NCBI RefSeq assembly: GCF_900114995.1
Contig: NZ_FOUX01000002.1
Coordinates: forward strand, 496,001 to 560,000
Length of the DNA stretch: 64,000 nt
Direction of reading: 5' to 3'
DNA from: Chitinophaga sp. YR627
Lineage (GTDB): Bacteria; Bacteroidota; Bacteroidia; Chitinophagales; Chitinophagaceae
Positions within the stretch are counted from its first letter, which is position 1; every line of letters begins with the position of its first letter. The notes under the pieces were generated by a model. The model had not been told where the DNA came from and ran no database searches. It saw nothing but the letters and a program-made list of their open reading frames with translations. Positions 1-8,511 of this stretch are shown here, in pieces. The position numbers were made by a program, and so were the translations under genes.

Positions 1-772
1 CGATCAGCTTACGCATACGGTCCATTTCAATGATTTCCACAGTACCAGTGTAGCTACCCATGCTTATAGGAGCGGCGGGAGGTTGTTGTGTTGCCTGTGG
101 AGTAGTCACTCCATTGTTGCTGACTGGCATTGCAGTCGGAACAGTGGTAACAGGCGTCGTAGCTGCCGGACGGCTTACAGGCTGTTCTACCGGAGCAGCA
201 GTTTCCTGTTGTTGAACAGGTGCAGCAGCAGCGGCAGGAACATGTCCTTTACTCTTCGCTTCTACGAAGTTTAAGATATCTTTCTTGGTCACACGGCCTT
301 CATTGCCGGTGCCTGGTATTTTTTCCAATTCGGCGAAACTGATGCCTTCCTGTTGTGCAATTGTCAGCACCAGCGGCGAATAAAAACGGGCGCCGCTCGT
401 CACAAACTGCGCTTCGTAAGGTGCACTGGCAGGTTCATTTGTTACAACATTCACTTCTTCACTTGCGGCAGCAGGCGTGGATTGTGCAGCCGGTGGCGCT
501 ACCGGAGCTGCAGTTGCAAAGCCGGCATCAGCAGTAGTATTGATACGTGCGATGACAGTACCTACCGGTACGACGTCATTTTCTGCGTAGAGTATCTCGG
601 TAATCTCCCCGTCGGCAATAGAAGGTACTTCGCTATCCACCTTATCCGTTGCAATTTCAAGCACGGTTTCATCAGCTCTTACCTGATCTCCCGGCTTCTT
701 ATGCCAACGTAATATGGTGGCTTCCATAATACTTTCCCCCATTTTGGGCATTACCAGTTCTACAATGGCCAT
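1..772 (-). CDS. 2-oxoacid dehydrogenase E2 component (dihydrolipoamide acyltransferase), 3' part missing
   Basis: The gene starts at 772 and runs off the left edge, so only the N-terminal 257 residues are present. The first ~80 residues form a lipoyl domain with the lipoylated lysine in the motif TDKVDSE (Lys44). An Ala/Pro-rich linker follows, then a peripheral-subunit binding domain (YSPLVLTIAQQEG...GTGNEGRVTKKDI, about residues 135-175), a second Ala/Pro/Gln linker and the first residues of the catalytic domain. E2 is the core of the pyruvate or branched-chain 2-oxoacid dehydrogenase complex and carries acyl groups from E1 to CoA. The missing catalytic domain would decide the substrate, so no symbol is given. 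It lies 42 bases downstream of cinA on the same strand and may share its transcript. Confidence 0.92.
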   Translation of the reverse strand, partial: MAIVELVMPKMGESIMEATILRWHKKPGDQVRADETVLEIATDKVDSEVPSIADGEITEILYAENDVVPVGTVIARINTTADAGFATAAPVAPPAAQSTPAAASEEVNVVTNEPASAPYEAQFVTSGARFYSPLVLTIAQQEGISFAELEKIPGTGNEGRVTKKDILNFVEAKSKGHVPAAAAAPVQQQETAAPVEQPVSRPAATTPVTTVPTAMPVSNNGVTTPQATQQPPAAPISMGSYTGTVEIIEMDRMRKLI

Positions 773-814
773 AAAATTGTGTTTAGCTTTTAGGTACGGA
801 AACAAAAGTAAGGT

Positions 815-2071
815 TTATACTATCAACTTCCTCAATTCATTCATCGCATAAGTTGCTGTTATTTGTATGTTACTCAACCGGTCGTAACGCAAGTGGAACT
901 TCATTGTTACCAGTTCTTTCGTACTACCAACTGCTATCCATACGGTGCCCACAGGTTTCTCCGGGGTCCCGCCGTCGGGTCCCATAATGCCTGACACGGC
1001 TATAATATAGTCTGTTTTCAGCTGCGCCAGCGCCCCTTTTGCCATCTCCTGCACTACCGCCTCACTCACTGCACCATTGGCCTGCAGCGTTTCTGGCTTT
1101 ACATTCAGCAGACTGCTTTTAATTTCATTCGCATAACTCACAATACTGCCTTTATACCAGGCAGAACTTCCCGGCACCAGTGTAATATTATGGGCAATAA
1201 AGCCACCGGTACAGCTTTCGGCCGTGCCTACCGTCTTACCTTTTTCCTTCAACAGGGTACCCAATACCTCTGCCATCGGCAGATCCTGGTCATATACTGT
1301 GATATCCGCCAGTATCTCTTTCATCTGGTGAAAATAGATAGACAACGCAGCCGCAGTAGAGAGTTTATCAGGACCGGAAGCCGTCAGTCGCAGCTTCAGC
1401 AGCCCATAGGACGGCAGATATGCCAGTTTGATATGTGGTGGAAGCGCGGACTCAAAATGCACCAGTCGCTCTGCCACAAAAGATTCTCCCATACCGGATG
1501 TCAGTAAGGTCTGATGTACAACGGCAGGCGTCTGAAAATACTCCTGCAGACGTGCCAGGACATGGTCTGTCATCAGTCCCTTCATTTCATGAGGAACACC
1601 GGGCATAGAAACATAAATCTTTCCATCTCTCTCAAACCACATCCCCGGCGCAGTACCCCTGGTATTGTGCAACACGGTGGCTACGTCAGGAACAAGTGCC
1701 TGATCTTCATTCCGTTTGAGGGCTGGCAATCCCCTGCTTTCAAAAAATTCCATGACCTGGCGGTAAGTAGTTTCATCTCTTACCAGTGTTCCGCCAAAAT
1801 ATTCACATAAAACGGGTTTGGTAATATCATCCGCCGTAGGACCCAGTCCTCCCGTGATCAACACGATATCAGACACCGCCCCTTCTTCCTCCAATGCATC
1901 CAGGATCGCCTCTCTTACATCTCCGATGGCTACACGGCGGTGTACCCATATACCCATCGCATTCAGCTGCTGCGCTATCCAGGCAGAATTCGTATCTATC
2001 GTTTGTCCTATCAGTAGTTCATCTCCGATCGTGATGATGGTAGCTACTACCTTATCCGCTTGTATTGTCAT
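815..2071 (-). CDS. cinA: CinA family nicotinamide-nucleotide amidohydrolase
   Basis: This 418-residue protein has the full CinA architecture. An N-terminal MoaB/MogA-like (COG1058) domain has IGDELLIGQTIDTNS at residues 15-29 and GGLGPTADD at 74-82. The C-terminal PncC domain (about 255-418) has GTAESCTGG and SGIMGPDGGTPEKPVGTVW. In this family the C-terminal domain deamidates nicotinamide mononucleotide in NAD recycling, and the N-terminal domain is often an ADP-ribose pyrophosphatase. Length matches full-length CinA. It starts 3 bases after the thioesterase stop, so the two are almost certainly co-transcribed. I see no competence genes nearby, so an NAD-salvage role is favoured over the historical competence name. 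Confidence 0.93.
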   Translation of the reverse strand: MTIQADKVVATIITIGDELLIGQTIDTNSAWIAQQLNAMGIWVHRRVAIGDVREAILDALEEEGAVSDIVLITGGLGPTADDITKPVLCEYFGGTLVRDETTYRQVMEFFESRGLPALKRNEDQALVPDVATVLHNTRGTAPGMWFERDGKIYVSMPGVPHEMKGLMTDHVLARLQEYFQTPAVVHQTLLTSGMGESFVAERLVHFESALPPHIKLAYLPSYGLLKLRLTASGPDKLSTAAALSIYFHQMKEILADITVYDQDLPMAEVLGTLLKEKGKTVGTAESCTGGFIAHNITLVPGSSAWYKGSIVSYANEIKSSLLNVKPETLQANGAVSEAVVQEMAKGALAQLKTDYIIAVSGIMGPDGGTPEKPVGTVWIAVGSTKELVTMKFHLRYDRLSNIQITATYAMNELRKLIV

Positions 2072-2074
2072 GAT

Positions 2075-2494
2075 TTACAGGCTTTTCTCAAAAAAAGGAG
2101 CCAGGCGTTCCATCATAACGGGAGGCATTCCATAACGCTGTTTGGTATCTGCATGCAGGAATACCAGGGTGGTCACGCCTACGTTCAATAATTCGCCTTT
2201 CTCATTATATAATTCAGTATGGAACCGGATCTTATGATCGACCGGCAGTTCCTTCAATATAGTCTTCACGGTTATAAGATCATCATAGTAAGCCGGACGA
2301 AGGTACTTGGAATTCAGTTCGGCTACCGGCATGATGATGCCCTGTTTTTCCAGTTCCGCATAGGTAAAACCCAGCGTCCGGATGGCTTCCGCACGTCCTA
2401 CCTCATAGTACAATGCGTAATTGCCGTAATAAAGGTATCCCATCTGGTCTGTTTCTCCATATCGTACGCGAATCTGTGTCGTCTGTGTAAACAT
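2075..2494 (-). CDS. YbgC/FadM-type acyl-CoA thioesterase (hotdog fold)
   Basis: A hotdog-fold thioesterase of 139 residues if started at the ATG at 2494. The open frame extends to 2545, but family members begin just before the RVRYGETDQMG strand, so the internal Met is preferred. The signature YGETDQMGYLYYGNY carries the catalytic Asp (D16) of the 4-hydroxybenzoyl-CoA thioesterase/YbgC group, which hydrolyses short or medium acyl-CoA. It lies between a DoxX gene and cinA on one strand. The substrate cannot be deduced from sequence. Confidence 0.88.
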   Translation of the reverse strand: MFTQTTQIRVRYGETDQMGYLYYGNYALYYEVGRAEAIRTLGFTYAELEKQGIIMPVAELNSKYLRPAYYDDLITVKTILKELPVDHKIRFHTELYNEKGELLNVGVTTLVFLHADTKQRYGMPPVMMERLAPFFEKSL

Positions 2495-2583
2495 AATATA
2501 CTGCTTGATAAAAACCCGATGCAGAACGCTTACCGCAAAATACATTCCGTGTTTCCCGGCAGGCGTTCTGTCAGGTGCTAAGT

Positions 2584-2997
2584 TTATTTTCCTTTTCCAA
2601 ATACATGATCCAGGCTGAATTTACCAGGACCGGCAAACAATATAGCGATGAACGCTGCCAGGAACAGAATAGCCATTTCATTTTCATTCAATGGCGCTCC
2701 TTTCTTTACCATAAATATCACCACTCCCATACAGATCACCAGCGGTATTGCCGCCAGGCGTGTCAGCAATCCTACCACGATCAATGCAGCGCAAAGCGCT
2801 TCTGCAAAGACAGTCAGTGACATCGATACGGCATGTCCAACATGCAATGGGTCGGGAAAACCGTCCTTTTTAGCTGAAAAAGTATTCAGTTTTGCCCATC
2901 CGTGTGTGAACATCATACCGCCGGATACCACCCGTAATACCAGCATGGCAAAGCTAACGGCGCCGGCGTTCACACGCGAAGTAAATAGTTTACTCAT
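2584..2997 (-). CDS. DoxX family membrane protein
   Basis: This integral membrane protein has about four hydrophobic helices and the DoxX pattern: a first helix followed by GGMMFTHGWAKL, then helices around AVSMSLTVFAEALCAALIVVG, LAAIPLVICMGVVIFMVKKG and AILFLAAFIAILFAG. The start is taken at 2997 (MSKLFTSR); an upstream in-frame ATG at 3036 would add 13 residues. DoxX proteins are poorly understood and have been linked to redox and thiosulfate handling. It is the first gene of a leftward run ending in the truncated E2. A TATTTTTG promoter element lies upstream at 3105-3112. Confidence 0.85.
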   Translation of the reverse strand: MSKLFTSRVNAGAVSFAMLVLRVVSGGMMFTHGWAKLNTFSAKKDGFPDPLHVGHAVSMSLTVFAEALCAALIVVGLLTRLAAIPLVICMGVVIFMVKKGAPLNENEMAILFLAAFIAILFAGPGKFSLDHVFGKGK

Positions 2998-3104
2998 AAA
3001 GAAATCTGGTTTTACCTGTAAAATGTTCATTACCATCGTTTGTCACCGAGGCATTTTCAGGTATATTAGAAAATCTGGTTTCCCCTTCAGGTCATAGAAT
3101 GCGC

Positions 3105-3112
3105 CAAAAATA
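3105..3112 (-). promoter_or_regulatory. Candidate Bacteroidota -7 element (TATTTTTG) for the DoxX-thioesterase-cinA run
   Basis: The minus strand reads TATTTTTG, a match to TAnnTTTG. The region about 20 bases upstream is T-rich but has no clean TTG, so the -33 half is weak. It would give a leader of 60-100 bases. Confidence 0.45.
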
Positions 3113-3587
3113 TGATTAATAATAAACAATTAAAAGGCTATCAGGCGCAGGCAGCATTAAGCTTTCCTTTCCCGGATGCAGGTCCCGGAGCCCCGACAGG
3201 ACTCACTACCACCTTAAATGGGTCCCTGCAGTCAATGGAAATGAGGTAGCTGACGGTGGCAAGTAATATAAGCAGGGATTATCCACATACATGTGCATAT
3301 CTTCCTGTTTTCCCCGTCTCTTTGTCTAAGTTGGTTTAATTCTTGCAAGTCAACACCTTAATTCAGGATCAGGGCAAACAGTATCAGAGACAGGTTCCGC
3401 GTATCAGGTGCCGGCCATCCGGTTCCCGCCATCTAAGACAGACGGTGTATAGCTTAATTAAATCCAATAGCTATATTTGTTGCTGTTTTTGTCTCCCTCA
3501 AACAATATTTTATTGATCCTGAACAGAAATAATTTCTGCGCGGGGTTCGTTTTAAACGCATAATTTAAGTTATAACAGGTTAAAAGC
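3113..3587. other. Non-coding region upstream of the TPR gene
   Basis: About 475 bases separate the divergent DoxX and TPR genes. No convincing gene was found; the short minus-strand frame at 3458-3763 is the shadow of the TPR gene. It holds a TATATTTG box at 3472-3479 that could be a -7 element for the TPR gene, and a sigma-54-like sequence at 3331-3347. The block at 3150-3260 is more GC-rich than its surroundings and has short complementary segments, but I could not match it to a known RNA family. Confidence 0.5.
3331..3347 (+). promoter_or_regulatory. Possible sigma-54 (-24/-12) promoter
   Basis: TTGG at 3331-3334 and TTGCA at 3343-3347 keep the diagnostic 10 bases between the GG and GC dinucleotides. 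The CAC that normally follows TTGG is absent, and the nearest gene starts 240 bases downstream, so this is only a candidate. Confidence 0.25.
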
Positions 3588-6500
3588 ATGCAATTCATAA
3601 GAAAGTTTCTTGTTTCCGGACATTGGTACTTATTCCTGGCCTCTTTCTGTATACTGGCTGCACCTGCGGCGAAAGCACAGCAAACGCGCGTATATACAGA
3701 GCCGGATAAAGTTTTCAAGGACGCCCAGCAACTTTTCCAGCAGGAAAAATACGCCGTGGCCATGCAATTGTTCCGTCAAACGATCGATAACATTGGCTAT
3801 TTCCAGGAGACAAGCCGTAGTCTCGTAAAGACAGACGCCCAGTATTATTACACCGTCTGTGCACTGAAACTCGGTCAGGCCAATGGCGAAAAACTGGCAC
3901 TGGACTTCCTCGCCAACTACAACAACAATGCAAGGGAGCAGCTGGTCAGCTACCAGCTGGCGAAGTACTACTTCCATCAGAATAAGCTCAAGGAAGCCAT
4001 TCCGCTGTACGAAAAAGCCAATATCGAGAACCTTTCCAACGCCGAAATCGCAGAAGCAAAGTTTGAACTGGCTTATTGCTATTTCAACGTAAAAGACTTC
4101 CAGAAGGCACAACCACTGTTCGGCTCCATCAAGGAAGTACAGGGTAAATACTACATGCCGGCCAACTATTACTACGGTTTCATCGCTTACTACAACCGTC
4201 AGTATAACGAAGCCCTCACCAGCTTCCAGCGCGTGGTAAATGAACCTAAATACAGCGCCATCGTTCCTTACTATATCGCTGAGATCTATTATTTCCAGAA
4301 TAAGAAAGATCAGCTGATCAGCTACGGAGAACCGCTTGTTAAGAAAGGCGGACTGTATTACGAAGCCGAACTGAAACAGTTGCTGGGGCAGACTTATTTC
4401 GAAAGAAAAGAATACCAGAAAGCATTGCCTTATCTGCAGGAATTCAATGACAATGCAGAAGAGGTAAGAAAAGAAGATATCTATCAGCTGTCTTACAGCT
4501 ACTACCAGACAGGCAACTTCAGCAAAGCAATCAACGGTTTCAAACAACTAAGCAGCGAAAAAGACTCCCTGGGACAAAACTCCATGTACCTGCTGGGTGA
4601 CTGTTATCTGCGCACCAACCAGAAAGCCAATGCACGTAACGCATTCGCCTTCTGTGCACGCAACAGCGCTAATCCACAGCAACAGGAAATTTCCCGCTTC
4701 AACTACGGTAAACTGTCCTACGAACTGGGTTATCAGGATGCCGCTGTATCTGAACTGACCAGCTTTGTCAATACCTATCCGCGTTCTGCTTACACCAAAG
4801 AAGCCCGCGAAATACTGGTAAATCTCTTTGCGAATACCAACAACTATAACGACGCATTGACCATCATCGAGGCAATGCCGGAGAAATCTCCTGCTGTACT
4901 GAAAGCTTACCAGAAAGTAGCTTACGGTCGTGCTACAGAGGTGATCAATGACCAGCAACTGGCAGAAGCTGACCGTCTGCTGGACATTTCCCTGAAAAAT
5001 CCTTACGATAAAAATCTTGTGCAGCTGGCGCATTTCTGGAAAGCGGAAATTTCCATGCGACAGAACAAAACACAGGATGCCATCAGTCACCTGAATACTT
5101 ATCTGACCGGCGCTGTGCCTTCTTCCGGTGAAGCCAATGCACAGACGGCCAGCTACAATATGGGTTATGCACTGTTGAAAGCTGAAGATTATACCCGCGC
5201 TTTACAGCACTTTGAAGCGGCACAACGCACTACCGGACCAAACGCTGCACGTATCACCACAGATGCTGCTCTCCGTAGTGCTGACTGTTACTACATGCTG
5301 AAAGACTATCCGAAAGCAATGGCGTTATATGAGAAGATCATCGCCAACAATCAGCCAGGTTCCGACTATGCTACCTATCAGAAAAGTATCATTCTGGGTA
5401 TCCAGGGTAAGACCAATGAAAAAGTGGCCCTGCTGAAACAACTGGGTAACAAATTCCCGAGCTCAGGTTTTGGTAATGATGCTGATCTGGAGATCGCGAA
5501 TACTTATCTGGCAGAAGAGAAATACAACGAAGCAATCCCTTACCTGGAAAACGTATTGCAGAAACAACCTAATGGTCCGAATGCACCACGTGCATTGCTG
5601 AAACTGGGTCTCTGCTACTTCAATAAAGACAATGATGAGAAGGCACTCTCCTACTATCGTCAGGTAATTGAAAAATATCCAAACTCTCCTGAAGCCAATG
5701 CCGCACTGACTGCTGTAAAAGATATCTATGTAGGTCAGGGTAAAACCGATGCTTATATCGCATTGCTGAAAGCATCCGGACAAACCATCACCGCTTCTGC
5801 TGAAGACTCCCTGAGCTATGCAGCCGCTGAATCCAAATTCAGCAATGGCGACTGTGCTGGTGCAATTCCCGCATTCAACAGCTACCTGCAACGCTTCCCT
5901 AACGGAGCATTTGTACTGCCTGCGAACTTCTACAAATCAGAGTGTGCGTATAACAACAAAGATTATACAGCCGCATTACCTGGTTATGAGTTCGTACTGA
6001 CCAAGAACAACAGTCTGTATGCAGAACGTGCTGCGTTACAGGCCGCGAATATCAACTTCTATCAGGTGAAGAACTATGAAAAGTCCCGCACTTACTATCT
6101 GCAGCTCCAGGACCTTTCCACCACCAAAGAAAACACCTTCGCCGCTACCCGTGGTCTGCTGCGCAGCAACTATCAGCTGAAACACTGGGATGAGGTGAAC
6201 AGTTATGCAGAGATCCTGCTCTCCAGCAGCAACATCAGTACAGATGACCAGATCGTAGGTCATGCTTACCTGGGCCGCGCTGAACAGGAAGGTGGTAACT
6301 ACGATGAAGCGATCAAAGAATACAAAATAGCAGCCGGTCTGACGAAGTCAGAAATTGGTGCTGAAGCCCGCTATAACATTGCTTACTGTCTGTTACAGAA
6401 GAATGATCTGGCAGGTGCTGAAAAAGCAGGTTTTGATGTAATAAAGAATACGCCTGGTTATGAAATGTGGGTTGCAAAATCCTACATCCTGCTGGGTGAT

Positions 6501-6656
6501 GTATACCACCGCCAGAAAGACTATTTCAATTCAAAAGCTACCTTCCAGAGTATTGCAGAGAATTGTCAGATCCCTGAGCTGAAACAGGAAGCGAAAGATA
6601 AACTGGCGAAAGTAGAAGCAGACGAAAAAGCTGCCTCTAAAATTAAATCCAAGTAA
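3588..6656 (+). CDS. Large periplasmic tetratricopeptide-repeat protein
   Basis: The 1022-residue protein begins with a signal peptide (hydrophobic core near WYLFLASFCILAAPAAKAQQ, cleavage after about residue 30). The rest is almost entirely TPR units; YNEALTSFQRVV, YQKALPYLQEF, YDEAIKEYKIA and YNEAIPYLENVL are typical helix-A/B segments. The C-terminus is Lys-rich (VEADEKAASKIKSK). No catalytic motif is visible. Exported TPR solenoids of this size usually serve as protein-binding scaffolds at the outer membrane. The next gene, 21 bases downstream, encodes an outer-membrane barrel, so the two probably act together. The family is common in Bacteroidota but I know no assigned function. Confidence 0.85.
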   Translation: MQFIRKFLVSGHWYLFLASFCILAAPAAKAQQTRVYTEPDKVFKDAQQLFQQEKYAVAMQLFRQTIDNIGYFQETSRSLVKTDAQYYYTVCALKLGQANGEKLALDFLANYNNNAREQLVSYQLAKYYFHQNKLKEAIPLYEKANIENLSNAEIAEAKFELAYCYFNVKDFQKAQPLFGSIKEVQGKYYMPANYYYGFIAYYNRQYNEALTSFQRVVNEPKYSAIVPYYIAEIYYFQNKKDQLISYGEPLVKKGGLYYEAELKQLLGQTYFERKEYQKALPYLQEFNDNAEEVRKEDIYQLSYSYYQTGNFSKAINGFKQLSSEKDSLGQNSMYLLGDCYLRTNQKANARNAFAFCARNSANPQQQEISRFNYGKLSYELGYQDAAVSELTSFVNTYPRSAYTKEAREILVNLFANTNNYNDALTIIEAMPEKSPAVLKAYQKVAYGRATEVINDQQLAEADRLLDISLKNPYDKNLVQLAHFWKAEISMRQNKTQDAISHLNTYLTGAVPSSGEANAQTASYNMGYALLKAEDYTRALQHFEAAQRTTGPNAARITTDAALRSADCYYMLKDYPKAMALYEKIIANNQPGSDYATYQKSIILGIQGKTNEKVALLKQLGNKFPSSGFGNDADLEIANTYLAEEKYNEAIPYLENVLQKQPNGPNAPRALLKLGLCYFNKDNDEKALSYYRQVIEKYPNSPEANAALTAVKDIYVGQGKTDAYIALLKASGQTITASAEDSLSYAAAESKFSNGDCAGAIPAFNSYLQRFPNGAFVLPANFYKSECAYNNKDYTAALPGYEFVLTKNNSLYAERAALQAANINFYQVKNYEKSRTYYLQLQDLSTTKENTFAATRGLLRSNYQLKHWDEVNSYAEILLSSSNISTDDQIVGHAYLGRAEQEGGNYDEAIKEYKIAAGLTKSEIGAEARYNIAYCLLQKNDLAGAEKAGFDVIKNTPGYEMWVAKSYILLGDVYHRQKDYFNSKATFQSIAENCQIPELKQEAKDKLAKVEADEKAASKIKSK

Positions 6657-6677
6657 ATAATTCCGAATTACGTTAGC

Positions 6678-8333
6678 ATGAACGCTTATATCAAAAATAT
6701 TCACCGGTTTCTGGCAGTAGCAGGTTGCAGTGCAGGTATCCTGACGCAGCAGCAGGCATTCGCGCAAAAAGAGAAAGATAATCTCAAGGAAGAGACCATT
6801 GACATCATTTCCAATTACCGTCCGAAGCTGAGGGATGCGGCAAAACTGAACCTGACCGCATCACTGCCTTCTTTTGACACGAGTCGTCCGGCTTTACAAT
6901 ACCAGGTACCGGCATTGAACCTTTACTTCATGTACCAGCCGATTCCACTGAAGCCGCTGGCGCTGGGTAAAGATTCACTGAGCAGATTACAGAACAACTT
7001 TATCAGGGCAGGTTATGGCAACCTTAGCACACCGTTGATCCAGGCAGGTTTTGGTACCGGCCGTCAGGAGAAATACAACCTCGGTGTGTATGTGAACTAC
7101 ACCTCTTCCAAGGGTGATATCAAAAACCAGGATTACAGCACACTGAATATACTCGGCTCAGGCACCTACTTCACCCCGCTGTGGGAGATCAATGGTAGCA
7201 TCGGATATGACCGTAACCAGATACACTATTACGGTTATGATCACGCCACCCTGGAGTTCAGTAAAAATGATGTAAAACAGAACTTCAACCAGTTCACCGC
7301 GCAGGTAGGTGTAAAAAACAGACCGCTGAATGACTGGGCTTTCAGATTTGAACCATCTGCCAAATTCATTTACTTCAGCGATGCATATAAGCGCAAGGAA
7401 CCAACGGTAGTCTTCAAGGTACCGGTATCCAAGCAGCTGTTTGAAGACATCTATATCAAAGCAGAAGGCGTTTTTGACCTTTCTTCCTTTAAAGAAGATG
7501 ATCATCCGCAGGTGAATAACAACGTAGTGGCGATCCACCCTGCCCTGGAAATCGTAAAGCCCCGCTTTATGCTGCATGCAGGTGTGAATCCGACCTGGAC
7601 CAACAGTAAGTTCTATCTGCTGCCGGACATCGTGAACGAATCGCATATCATCTACAAAAAAGTGATCCTGAGCAGTGGATGGATCTCTTATATCAATAAG
7701 AACAGTTTCCGTAACCTGGCCAACCAGAATCCTTTCCTGGGCAGCTATGGTGAAGGAATCCTGAATACCAGGGTAGAAGAAAAATACACCGGTATCAAAG
7801 GAACGATCGGGAGTCATTTCAATTACAACACCAAATTTGCCGCTGTTACCTGGCACAATATGCCGCTGTTCGTGAATGACAGTATTGATGGCAAAACCTT
7901 CTATACTAAGAATGAGGAGGAACTGAGAGCCTTCAATCTGCATGCGGAAGTAGGTTACATCCAGGAAGAGAAGTTCCAGTTAAGACTGGCTTTTGACTGG
8001 TTCAACTACAACAAACAGAAGAGCGAGATCAAGCCATGGGGCCTGATCCCATTCCAGGCTGACGCATTCGCACAATATACCCTGGCTAAAAAGCTGCACC
8101 TGAATGCAAATCTGTACTACCTGGGCGGTACTTACTACCAGGTATTCGCTACCCAGGACTTTGACAAAACCAAAGGTAAATGGGACCTCAGCGCAGGTGC
8201 TAACTATGATATTGGCAAGAATTTCAACATCTGGGTGAATGCAAATAACCTCTTCAATTCAAAATATCAGCGCTGGTATGGATACCAGACTTATGGGTTG
8301 AATGTGCTGGGAGGTGTGATGATTAAATTTTAA
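6678..8333 (+). CDS. Outer-membrane beta-barrel protein (TonB-receptor-like, no plug seen)
   Basis: The 551-residue protein has a signal peptide ending near QQAFAQ (about residue 30). A short periplasmic stretch is followed by alternating hydrophobic/aromatic strands typical of a barrel (NLGVYVNYTSS, FQLRLAFDWFNYN, LHLNANLYYLGGTYY), and it ends in Phe (VMIKF). The last strands resemble the C-terminal part of TonB-dependent receptors, including the NLFNSKYQRWYGY turn, but I see no plug domain or TonB box, and the length is well below a full receptor. It follows the TPR gene by 21 bases, implying one transcript and a joint envelope role. Confidence 0.75.
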   Translation: MNAYIKNIHRFLAVAGCSAGILTQQQAFAQKEKDNLKEETIDIISNYRPKLRDAAKLNLTASLPSFDTSRPALQYQVPALNLYFMYQPIPLKPLALGKDSLSRLQNNFIRAGYGNLSTPLIQAGFGTGRQEKYNLGVYVNYTSSKGDIKNQDYSTLNILGSGTYFTPLWEINGSIGYDRNQIHYYGYDHATLEFSKNDVKQNFNQFTAQVGVKNRPLNDWAFRFEPSAKFIYFSDAYKRKEPTVVFKVPVSKQLFEDIYIKAEGVFDLSSFKEDDHPQVNNNVVAIHPALEIVKPRFMLHAGVNPTWTNSKFYLLPDIVNESHIIYKKVILSSGWISYINKNSFRNLANQNPFLGSYGEGILNTRVEEKYTGIKGTIGSHFNYNTKFAAVTWHNMPLFVNDSIDGKTFYTKNEEELRAFNLHAEVGYIQEEKFQLRLAFDWFNYNKQKSEIKPWGLIPFQADAFAQYTLAKKLHLNANLYYLGGTYYQVFATQDFDKTKGKWDLSAGANYDIGKNFNIWVNANNLFNSKYQRWYGYQTYGLNVLGGVMIKF

Positions 8334-8511
8334 AGTCGTACAATTGCAGTTACGATTGGAAACCAGGCATCAGAAATTTGTATAAATAGTGTTTTAGTAT
8401 AATACTTGTCGACTATACCACTTTTTAAACAGATTCCTGATGTTTGCTTTCAATTCCCAATTTTCTACTGATACAGAGGGTCATTTTACAATAACAGGAA
8501 TATCTACGTAA

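Noticed and set aside
3150..3260. GC-rich block resembling a structured RNA or riboswitch
   Set aside because: Short complementary segments are present, but no TPP, cobalamin, SAM or other known motif could be matched by eye. Left as unannotated.
3630..4547. 305-residue minus-strand frame inside the TPR gene
   Set aside because: Opposite-strand shadow of a clear repeat protein; composition (Phe, Val, Cys runs) is that of antisense to TPR codons.
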